64,000 nt of DNA from Odobenus rosmarus divergens (taxonomy: Eukaryota > Chordata > Mammalia > Carnivora > Odobenidae). The translations under genes and the position numbers were made by a program. Under the pieces are notes generated by a model that searched no databases, was not told the DNA's origin, and saw nothing but the letters and a program-made list of their open reading frames with translations. The stretch lies in the NCBI RefSeq assembly GCF_000321225.1, contig NW_004451873.1:1-64000 (forward strand). Reading direction: 5' to 3'. Shown one piece after another: positions 55,926 to 64,000 of this stretch (positions are counted from its first letter, which is position 1; every line of letters begins with the position of its first letter).

Positions 55926-57165
55926 AGCTGGATGCCTTCAGTTTGTTCCTCTAGATCCACCATCCACTCTTTCCCACCCAACTCCATGCCTGAGAACCTG
56001 GCCTTTATGGACTGCATCAAAGGGTTTTCTTGCCCTCTGTCTTCCAGTTGGATTTGGCCATTGGAAGACACCACAGAACCTCAGAGGGCAGGAAGAGAGA
56101 GACGTTGGGGTGTTGGTTTTGGGTCATTCTCCCTGCCAGGCCACTGAACGTGGATGCTCTCCCTCAATGAAAGGCCACAGCCTTGTCAGGTGGCCCTCTC
56201 TCGAGAGCTCCTCATTCCAAGTTCCAATAACTCCTCCTTCCATATATCCCTTTAGGCCCCGAGGTGGAAGCTGCTTCCTACTGTTTCTTGTTGGGGTGCT
56301 GTCCTGTCCCTTTTTGGTTTCTCCTTATAGACACTTTTTGCTAAGCTCTCCTCCATGACCTCATGTGAATACACCTCTTCTGTCCTGATGCACAGACCCC
56401 TACCTAGGCTACCCCTATTGGTAGTACCACCAGGCAGCAGGGGATCATGGATGTTCCTCTCTCACCACCTCTGCTTCTACCTCCAAGCTTCCTCAGAAGA
56501 AACTGGGTTCTAGGAGCTAACCAAATGAGGAAGGATGAAAGAAATGGCTCAGAGTGGGCTGATGAGGCAGGAGGGATGAGTTGTTAGCGAGATGGAGAGT
56601 CGGCGAAAGGGAGGAAGGAGGTGGAAAACAAGACAGAGTTCAGGGGTCATCTAGGGCCTCCTAGAGAAGCTTTGGCCTCCAGACAAGACAGATCCAAGGC
56701 TGAAGAGCAGAACCCAGTTTGACTGCCTAAGCGGTTGGAGGGTCTACTGAAAGGGTCCTGGAGCTTGGGCCTCTGCCATGGGGTCCAAGCCTTCCCCCCA
56801 CATCCCCTCAAACAAGATGTCAGGGCCCTTCCTTCCCAGGGCCTCCCTCTGGAGCCTGACGCCCCTGCCTGGGGCCTCTTTCATTTGAGCAGCCTGTTCT
56901 GCTTATCTGTCCCCTTAGCCTCTGAGGTGTGACATTTATCTGGTGCTCTCATTCAAGCAGGAGACAGAGCGGCGCAGGAATGGCGGAGGGTGAGGGATGC
57001 CCCTGGAGAGGCTCAAAGAGGAATGTGTGGAGTTTGGGCTTCCCGTCCCAAGATCCCCCCGACCCGACCCCTCACCCCAAGTCTGGGCTGGGTGTCCCTC
57101 CTCCAGGGTCCCAAAGCCAGGTGCACTTTCCTTACCATAATTGCCCATCTCCTCTCTTGTTGAAG
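55926..57165. other. Unassigned GC-rich sequence
   Basis: No repeat or gene recognised; small frames only. Confidence 0.4.
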
Positions 57166-57169
57166 CGCC

Positions 57170-57240
57170 ACCTAGTCCACCCTTGTATCACCAGCCCCTA
57201 GCAACTTGCCTGGCACACAGTAGGCTTGCAGCATCTACAT
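57170..57240 (+). repeat. L2 terminal fragment
   Basis: tatcaccagcccctagcaac ttgcctggcacacagtaggc is the L2 3' end. Confidence 0.75.
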
Positions 57241-58715
57241 GGTGCCCAACCAATATCTATTTATAAGAGGAACTGCCCCCTGCTGCCCCAGAGCAGCAGG
57301 CCTCCAGTAACACTGACATAGACAATGAAAAGAGCCCTACATGGCTGGGGCTTGAGGACTGAACTGTGCTTTCATTTCACCAGGCTGCTGGCTTTGGACA
57401 CTCCCTTCTTGTTCTGGACCTTGGTTTTTCTTATCTGAAACTTGGACTTGGTTGGACTTGATAATCTGTGGTTCCAGTGCCAAGGAAAGACTTTTTTAAG
57501 TATCACGATTAACACATACAAATGATTAATATGTACAAATTTTGAATCACAGTCACAAACCTTGGCATCTTAGCCTTTCTTTTTTACTCATGGCTGAGCA
57601 CTGTAGGTATTTTTATCGACATGTTCCTAGTCTAAAAAGAGCCAGTCTCCTCGTCCAGCCACGTAAGGCCTCTGTGCCCACAAAATTAGGTAATGGATTA
57701 ATTCACTCCCTTACTCATTTGTTCATTTAACAAGGATTTATGGAATGGCTATCATGAGTCGGAGCTGAATTGTGTCTCCTTCACTGTCGTTGTGAGAAGC
57801 TCCGAGAAAGCTAGTAGGTACCAGAGATGGCATGGAATCTTTGCGTGAGCACAGAGGTGGGCCCCTCCCTCATCACCTGCCCCACTTCACTCCTGCTCTT
57901 CCCGCAAAGGGGCCTGGGAGAGGTGGCTCTACTGCCCAGAGCAGAGAAGTCTGGCTGCCTATCTGGCTTCCCATGGGGTAGGTGGTGACATCTGATTTAG
58001 GGATCAAAAGCTCAGGGGTCTGGAAAGAGTAGAGGGCCAGGTAGAGGCCCAGACAGTTCCACATGGCCCAATGGAGACCCCCTCATATCCACTAACTATG
58101 CCCCTATACACACCAGCCAAATATAGGTAGGAAGCATCACTAAGCTCCTCTCCAATGGGGCTGACCCGGAACAAAGTCTCTAGGCCCAGCAACTGCCCCG
58201 AGGGCTTTTCTTGAGTCAGACTCACTGATGCGTGGAGGATAGACCAACAAACTAGGCCAGGATGAGTGTGCTCACCATCCAACTCAAATCTGAATACTGT
58301 ATGGGGCTCATCAAGGATTCTGGCTAGAATTGAAAGGGCCATCCTTCTGAGTGCTGGATTCTGGTCCCGCAATGTGCCTTTTCCCTTTGGTCTGGGTACA
58401 AGGGGTCTCCAGATAGTTGTCTGCCGGGTCAGGGATGGAGGAAAGTTTCATTTATGTATGTGGACTGAAGATGCCGGCTCAAGGATGGTGGGCTGTCTAT
58501 GGAGCCCCAGGTGGGGAATGTAGGGCAGCTCTTCCTGGATGTGTCCCACGGGTGACCTGTGAGCAGCACTGGTCTAGGTACATTGCTAAATTTGGCCAGG
58601 CTGTTTTCCCTTCGGGAAGGGAAGCTGCTGAGTGCAGCTGTAAGGAATATACTCAACCTCATACATGGGCCCCTTGACAGATTTCTCTTTCAGGTTCAGG
58701 TGGGGTCCCATTGCT
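57241..58715. other. Mostly unique sequence with an unexplained minus-strand frame
   Basis: A minus-strand frame of 122 codons (58004-58372) begins MRDQNPALRR and contains SDASYLYLAGVYRGIVSGYE; an overlapping frame (57873-58064) could continue it after a frameshift. Composition is more protein-like than the surrounding frames, so a processed pseudogene fragment is conceivable, but I recognise no parent gene, poly(A) or flanking duplication. A short L2 tail (57690-57765, reverse) also lies here. Confidence 0.3.
57690..57765 (-). repeat. L2 terminal fragment (reverse)
   Basis: ttactcatttgttcatttaa caaggatttatggaatggct: antisense L2 tail. Confidence 0.6.
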
Positions 58716-58940
58716 GCTTGGCAGTCCTTTAAAAAAATAACTGTGTTATTTAACTTACTAAAAAAAGCAATACCAACACATTATTGGACATTTTAAAAAT
58801 AAAGGTAAGTGAAAAAGACAAATCACCCTTAATTCCACATTCCACCACTCAGAAACAGCGACTGTTAACTGGTATATATTCTTAACAGTTGTATATCTGT
58901 CCATATATATCATATATTCTTTTAAAAAATCAGAGTGCTG

Positions 58941-59339
58941 GGGCACCTGGGAGCCTCAGTCAGTTAAGCATCTAACTCTTTTTTTTTCTTTTTTAAAGAT
59001 TTTATTTATTTATTTGACAGAGAGAGAGACACACAGCGAGAGAGGGAACACAAGCAGGGGGAGTGGGAGAGGGAGAAGCAGGCTTCCCACGGAGCAGAGA
59101 GCCTGATGCGGAGCTCGATCCCAGGACCCTAGGATCATGACCTGAGCCGAAGGCAGACGCTTAATGACTGAGCCACCCAGGCGCCCCAAGCATCTAACTT
59201 TTGATCTCAGCTCGGGTCTTGATCTCAGGGTCGTGAGTTCAAGCCCGGCATTGGGCTCCACCTTGGGCATGGAGCCTACTTAAAAATAAGAAAATAAAAA
59301 TAAGTAAATAAATGCATACATACATAAAATAAAAAAAAC
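58941..59339 (+). mobile_element. Can-SINE (outer), split by a second Can-SINE
   Basis: Head gggcacctgggagcctcagtc up to 58980, body resuming at 59188 (cagctcgggtcttgatctca ggg) and ending in an A-rich tail. Flanks aaatcagagtgctg (58927-58940) and aaatcagattgccg (59340-59353) are its target-site duplication. Confidence 0.93.
58981..59187 (-). mobile_element. Can-SINE (inner), opposite orientation
   Basis: Reverse-oriented complete element inside the tRNA-like part of the outer SINE. Target-site duplication aagcatctaactctt (58966-58980) and aagcatctaactttt (59188-59202). Confidence 0.95.
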
Positions 59340-59500
59340 AAATCAGATTGCCGTGTTCATACTAGTTTTTCAATTAATATGTCCTAAATATTTTTTCATG
59401 TCCTCAAATTTACTTGTTTTATTTTCCAATATCATTTCAAATGGTTCCATAACATTCTATTATACGAACCTGCTTTATCAAGTTGGGGCATAAATAAGAG

Positions 59501-60095
59501 AAATATTTCATAAATATTCATATTAACTACTCAAGCCCATCTGAAGTAACAAGAAACACCGTATCTCTCTCTTGGGTTTTTCCTTCACCTTGAATTGTCA
59601 AAGCATACAAGGACTTCCTCAAAAGGGCTGGTTCATCCAAAGCTGGGTGACAGATGAGAACACTGGAGCCTCTGATTAGCTGTAATTTCTGTTGTCACAC
59701 CAAGGTATCCCTGTGGAACCTGGTCCTGGACAATCTCAGCATCCTTGTCCACCAATACAGTGATGTGATTTCCTCAATGGTTCAGACTACAAGGGATTTC
59801 TAAGGTAGTTCTCCAGTGGAGAAAGACCCCGATGTGCCAAAGTGCCTAGGATGGGAGAAGCTTCCAGTCCCAGACACACACCAGCCAGAACCCTGCCAGC
59901 TTAGGGCCTGGCACTGAGCTTAGACAGTCTGTCGAGCTTCCCACCACCAGTGGACCTCACTCAGAACCATCTCAATCCATCAGAGAGGGGATAACCATGT
60001 TGATCCCCAAAGGGAAGGGACCAAGGGGCCCATACAGATTGGCCCACCTCCTTCTCAGCAACCATTCTTGAGAAGTTAAAACGAGTTCTCTCAAA
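59501..60095. other. Unassigned sequence
   Basis: No feature recognised. Confidence 0.4.
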
Positions 60096-60099
60096 TTCC

Positions 60100-60830
60100 T
60101 TCTCTGCACCTCAATTTCCCCCTCGACTGTCATGCATTCTTTTACTTGCCTCTCACATCAGGAACTATCCTGCTTCCTTCCCTCCTAAATCTCCTGTCTT
60201 TATTAATTTTTCCTTCTATATCCTGCATCTTCAGCCTCTCCCTCTTTGCAAAGTCCTCTTCCTTCCCAGACAGACAAATCTCTCAAGTGTAGAAAACTAC
60301 CAAGCCAGTAAGCCCTCCTCCAACCTTCATTTCCCTCCAGCTATGACTCAACTGGCCAAACTTCTAAAAAGAACAATCTACTCTCATCATCTTGACTCCT
60401 CAGCCCACACAACATGGGCACCGTGGACATCATCTGCTGAGACCACTTTCTCAGAGGTCACCCTGTGTCCCAGTTCACCAGAAATCATCCTGGTTTGCCC
60501 TTGTTGTCCCAGAGTCTTATTCAGCGTGCCAGTTTAAACCTTGCATTATATAGTCGCCTTACTGCTCACCAGCCACAACCAACACAACCCACAGTTTTAT
60601 CGCAGCCATTTCCCCCCTGAACTCCAAGCAACACCGGCCTCTGTTGACTGTGCCCTTCTTGAAATGTCCTCCTCTGGCTTACTTGACACCTCTCGGCTAG
60701 TTTTCACCTCTCCCTTCTGTGTGCTCTCTCTCATCCACATCCACCACATTCACTTTCCCCCCAGACGCTGGAGCTTTGTAAGGTTCTGTTTCTTTCACTT
60801 AGCATGTAATCTTCTGAATTTCACCCACAT
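60100..60830 (+). repeat. Diverged L2 (RT region)
   Basis: ttgactcctcagcccacaca, tctcagaggtcaccctgtgt, tgttgactgtgcccttcttg aaatgtcc and cctctggcttacttgacacc follow the L2 reverse-transcriptase region as at 8.1 kb, but more diverged. Frames of 64 and 144 codons in it are remnants or chance. Confidence 0.5.
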
Positions 60831-61283
60831 CCACAGCCTCAGCTCATCATCTCCGCCTTCGCCCCTGATTCAGTGCAAATCTAAAGACTTCTGGGAATCA
60901 TGGTGGCTTAAATGCAGGTTTACAGAACCACCCTCCCCCAACTTGACAGAAATGAACAAAAAGAAACAAAAATGAGAGAAAAGGCTGCACCAGGGCTGAA
61001 AGCATGGCATGATTCTCCTCAGACACAAAAGAAGATTTAAATAGAGACAGACCTTCCTCTTGGAAGGGAAGACACTGTGATATAAAGATATCTATTTCCT
61101 CTGGATTCATTTGTAAATCCAGTACAATCCTAATCAAAACACCAACATGATTTTGAACACAATCAAATAATTATACAGTTAATCGTGTAAGAAATAGCAA
61201 GGGGAATTCTAAAAAAGATGAGCAGTAGAGGAGAAAGATTCTTTTATCTTTTTTTTTTTTTTTAAGATAATAGTACATTACAG

Positions 61284-61476
61284 GGGGCGCCTGGGTGGCT
61301 CAGACTGTTAAGCGTCTGCCTTCAGCTCAGGTCATGATCCCAGGGTCCTGGGATCCAGCCCCACATCAGGCTCCCTGCTGAGCAGGGAGCCTGCTTCTCC
61401 CTCTCCTTCTGCCTGCCGCTCCCCTTGCTTGTACTCTCTCTCCCTCTCTGTCAAATAAATAAAAAATCTTAAAAAA
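61284..61476 (+). mobile_element. Can-SINE in L1
   Basis: Consensus-like, with tctgcctgccgctccccttg. Target-site duplication of about 20 bp: aagataatagtacattacag before and aagataatagtacgtaacag after (two mismatches). Confidence 0.96.
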
Positions 61477-61499
61477 AAGATAATAGTACGTAACAGTTT

Positions 61500-61512
61500 T
61501 TGGGGGGGGGGA
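61500..61512. repeat. G-run
   Basis: About ten consecutive G following gtttttt; short homopolymer. Confidence 0.8.
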
Positions 61513-61791
61513 GTTGTGGTATAGGAACAGGAACAGGAAGCAAATAATGGAATAGATGTAGACTCTAGAATATATATCCATATATAGAGAAATGTACTGT
61601 ATGAGAAAAGGGGCATTGCTAATTAATAAGGGAAAGATGGATTGTATATGTATATGAAATGTATTTATAGATAAGAAAATGTAAATGATTATTTCTTGAG
61701 GTGGGGAAGAGGTCTTGAAGTGTGCTTTCTAGGTCAGAGATCATAAAAGAAAAGGTTGACATGCTTCACTATATAAGAAATGAACATTTCT

Positions 61792-62008
61792 GGGGCGCCT
61801 GGATGGCTCAGTTGGTTAAGCAAGCTGACCCTTGGTTTTTGGCTCAGGTCATAATCTCAGAGTCGTGAGATCGAGGCCCACATCGGACTCCACGCTCAGT
61901 GGGGAGTCTGCTCGAGGATTCTCTCTCTCCCTCTCCCTCTGCCCTTCTCCCCACTCTCTCTCTCTCTTTCTCAAATAAATAAATGAATAAATCTTAAGGG
62001 GAAAAAAA
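61792..62008 (+). mobile_element. Can-SINE in L1, older variant
   Basis: Head ggggcgcctggatggctcag, body ataatctcagagtcgtgaga, tail aataaataaatgaataaat. Flanks gaacatttct (61782-61791) and gaaaatttct (62009-62018). Confidence 0.94.
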
Positions 62009-62170
62009 GAAAATTTCTGGCATGGCAAACACTCCATAACAAAAGTCAAATAAAAAATGCAGGGATGCGTATTTGCAGCAACAAATGACAGAAAAGGGAA
62101 TACTCATCCCAATATAGGAAATGCTCCCTCAGCTCCGTAAGAAAAAGATAAAAACTGAATGGAAATGGGG

Positions 62171-62750
62171 GAAGGGGATAAAAAGAGTTTGGGAATCATT
62201 CCCTGCTTAATCAGCCACCTTGCATAAAGGCAGGGGAGGGCGTAGTGAGCTAGAAGAACAATGTAACGCAAATGTTATCAGACCCTCCCGGTCTGGGACT
62301 ATAAATAAAGTTCCATTAACATCCATCACCCAAAGTTCCTGCTGTTTCTCTTCTGGCACTTACAAGACCTCTGCCCTCTTCCTCCTCTGCCACAAGTATT
62401 TCTGGGAGTTCCAAAAAGGGAGCCCACATATGCTGAAGCATCACCCCGTCAGCCACAATCCCCATATGGCTTCTCTGGAGTTCTTCGCTCCCAGTTCAGT
62501 GCTGTTGCGAGCAGAGCCACCCCAGCAGTGACCCACGTGGGACTACGGCTCTGAGGAGGTGCCCCCTTTCCAATGTTCCCAAAGCCTCCATTCCCTGGAA
62601 CCAGAGGCCCCTGGGCCCCAGGTAGAGGTGAGGAGAATGGCTTTCTCCTTTGCTCAGTGGCTGGCCTCCCTGCTAACACCCGGGGGATCAACCCAGCTCA
62701 AGAGGAAGAAAGAGGGGCCAGAGAAAGGGGACAAAAAGGGACAGCTTTGT
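62171..62750. other. Unassigned sequence
   Basis: Includes a TATA-like ctataaataaag at about 62298-62309 without other promoter support. Three overlapping small frames on both strands; no gene called. Confidence 0.4.
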
Positions 62751-62754
62751 TTCC

Positions 62755-63230
62755 TACTGCTTCTGTAACTAATGGGCACAAACCTGTGGGCTTAAAGCAA
62801 TACACTTTATTCTCTCACAGCTCTGGAGGCCAGAAGTCCTGGAATCAAAGCGTTGGCAGGGCTGTCCTCCCTCCAGAGGCTCTTGGGGAGAATCTTTCCC
62901 CTGCCTTTCCCAGCTTCTAGAGCTGCATTCTTTGTGTTCCTTGGCTCATGGCCCCTTCATCCATCTTCAAAGCCAGCAGCATAGCATCATGCTTCAGTGG
63001 TTACATCGCCTTCTCGTTCTGTGTCGAATCTCCCTCTGCTTCCTCTTACAAGGACACTAATGATTTGCCTCCAGGGCCTCCCCAGCGACTCCAAAATAAT
63101 CTGCCCATTTTCAAGATCCTTAATCACATCTGTGAAGTCTCTTTTGTCATATACGGTAACATTCACAGGTTCCAGGGATTACGACTTGATTATCTTTGGG
63201 TACCATTACTCAGATTGCCACAGGGCCAGA
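62755..63230 (-). repeat. MLT1-type LTR (ERVL-MaLR), reverse
   Basis: Antisense MLT1 pattern: gtgggcttaaagcaatacac, tctcacagctctggaggcca gaagtcc, ggcagggctgtcctccctcc, ccttggctcatggccccttc, and ggtaacattcacaggttcca gggatta near its far end. The first third of the longest frame in the window (62948-63718, 256 codons) is antisense to this LTR. Confidence 0.85.
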
Positions 63231-64000
63231 TGCCTTTTTATCGTCCTCCTGCCGGCTCATCTCCTTTCTCCTTAGCCCCCAACCTCCTCCCCCAGTTTAG
63301 GGAGATAGCCCCCACAAATATTCATAGATGCAAAATAAATACCAGTATTGGGATGTTGTCTCTACCAGGAGTGTCAGAGGTCCAGCTTGGCAACCCAGTG
63401 CCCCGTGATGGGGGTCAGGCCACCAGTCTTGGCATACGTGGCAACTGGGTGGCAGGTCAGGGCTACAGAGCTAAGCTTCTGGGAAGGTCAAAGCACCATG
63501 TCAGCTGGTCACTGAAAGAGTCACCAGCAAAAGGAGGGCTTGGGGCCCCAACTGGCTGGAGCTGCTCTTCTATGGCCCTGTGTCAAACCTTGCCTGTGTC
63601 CCCACTAAGCGCTGATAGCAGGAGCATCTTCACATTTATCACTTTGTCCCTCTGTCATCATCACCATCGCCACTACTTCACCAACTTGAGGGCTCAACCC
63701 AAGGCTGGAAAGAGCTGAATACTGGACATAGGTTCAGGCTGGCATCTGACAGTCAACACAGGAAGATAGCATACGCCCTGACTAGAGAGAGAGTCCCAAG
63801 ACGACCCCCGGAGCAGGAGGTCCTGAGACGGGCATTCATAACCAACCTCCCAGAAGACCGGAGCAAGGGAGCGTTGGGGCATGATTTCTGCCTCCAGGGG
63901 CTGCCTTTAAAATGTGGTAGGCAGTGTTTTAAACACACCACCCCACCATAATCATCGACAACTACTGTCACCCTATTTACCACTGCAACCATTAACAAGA
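63231..64000. other. Unassigned sequence to window end
   Basis: No repeat or gene recognised. A catcatcaccatcgccac patch (63655-63675) gives a short His run in one frame. Confidence 0.4.

Larger units (their letters stand above)
58720..59500 (-). repeat. Old LINE 3' region hosting nested Can-SINEs
   Basis: Left ccttaattccacattccacc actcagaaac and right atgtcctaaatattttttca tgtcctc, atggttccataacattctat tatacg look like one old antisense LINE 3' end interrupted by the SINE pair. Family uncertain. Confidence 0.5.
61080..62170 (+). repeat. Old L1 ORF2 fragment hosting two Can-SINEs
   Basis: ccagtacaatcctaatcaaa acaccaacatgatttt and gcaaggggaattctaaaaaa are ORF2 landmarks; after the SINEs the sequence continues as aagaaaaggttgacatgctt and ggcaaacactccataacaaa agtc. 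Confidence 0.75.

Noticed and set aside
1905..62008. tRNA-like sequences with A and B boxes
   Set aside because: All belong to Can-SINEs or MIRs; no stand-alone tRNA cloverleaf was seen.
62298..62309. TATA-box-like ctataaataaag
   Set aside because: No initiator, CpG enrichment or downstream exon; expected by chance in AT-rich DNA.
62948..63718. 256-codon plus-strand frame, the longest in the window
   Set aside because: Its first part is antisense to an MLT1-type LTR, the rest has no recognisable domain, and no promoter or splice signal supports it.
1..64000. A novel multi-gene or defence-like system
   Set aside because: Both strands were read for clustered coding genes, conserved catalytic motifs and non-SINE repeat arrays; nothing beyond mobile elements and one promoter could be supported.

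Overview
This is a stretch of mammalian nuclear DNA, not prokaryotic or viral. The clearest sign is about 23 copies of the tRNA-Lys-derived carnivore SINE (Can-SINE/SINEC), recognised by its gcctgggtggctcag head, the middle part around ggtcatgatcccagggtcctggg, a CT-rich part and an AATAAA(n)TCTT(A)n tail. The copies resemble the arctoid type (bears, seals, mustelids). None carries the head typical of young dog SINEC_Cf or the body typical of cat SINEs. So a caniform, probably arctoid, carnivoran is the best guess; this is inference from memory of the families, not a database match.

Layout. 0-9.8 kb: old L1, L2, MIR and DNA-transposon debris with Can-SINEs on top, including a 1.7 kb L2 (8.0-9.75 kb). 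9.83-10.48 kb: the only CpG island, with CCAAT boxes, two CACGTG E-boxes, a YY1-like start-codon element and a credible minus-strand first coding exon of 53 codons. 10.8-26.5 kb: old L1/L2/MIR, one well-formed minus-strand candidate exon (11977-12161) and a run of three Can-SINEs separated by copies of one target sequence (18.46-19.06 kb). 26.5-31.9 kb: a decayed ERVL-type endogenous retrovirus in plus orientation, broken by two L1 insertions. 31.9-47.4 kb: old L1s hosting many Can-SINEs, a younger 5'-truncated L1 with good target-site duplications (37.5-38.1 kb), and a three-level nest of DNA transposon, L1 and solo LTR (45.4-47.1 kb). 47.4-57.7 kb: a GC-richer, LINE-poor stretch with pyrimidine-rich and G-rich tracts, LTR-like relics and a MIR split by a Can-SINE. 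57.7-64 kb: old LINEs, a Can-SINE nested in another in opposite orientation, and an antisense MLT1-type LTR.

Genes. Apart from the CpG-island exon and the candidate exon at 12 kb I find no coding sequence I can defend. The many short ORFs are what chance gives in this much DNA, or lie inside repeats. The window reads as intergenic or intronic sequence around one promoter. I see no operon-like, defence-like or otherwise novel multi-gene system; the most instructive structures are the layered insertions, which give a readable order of events.
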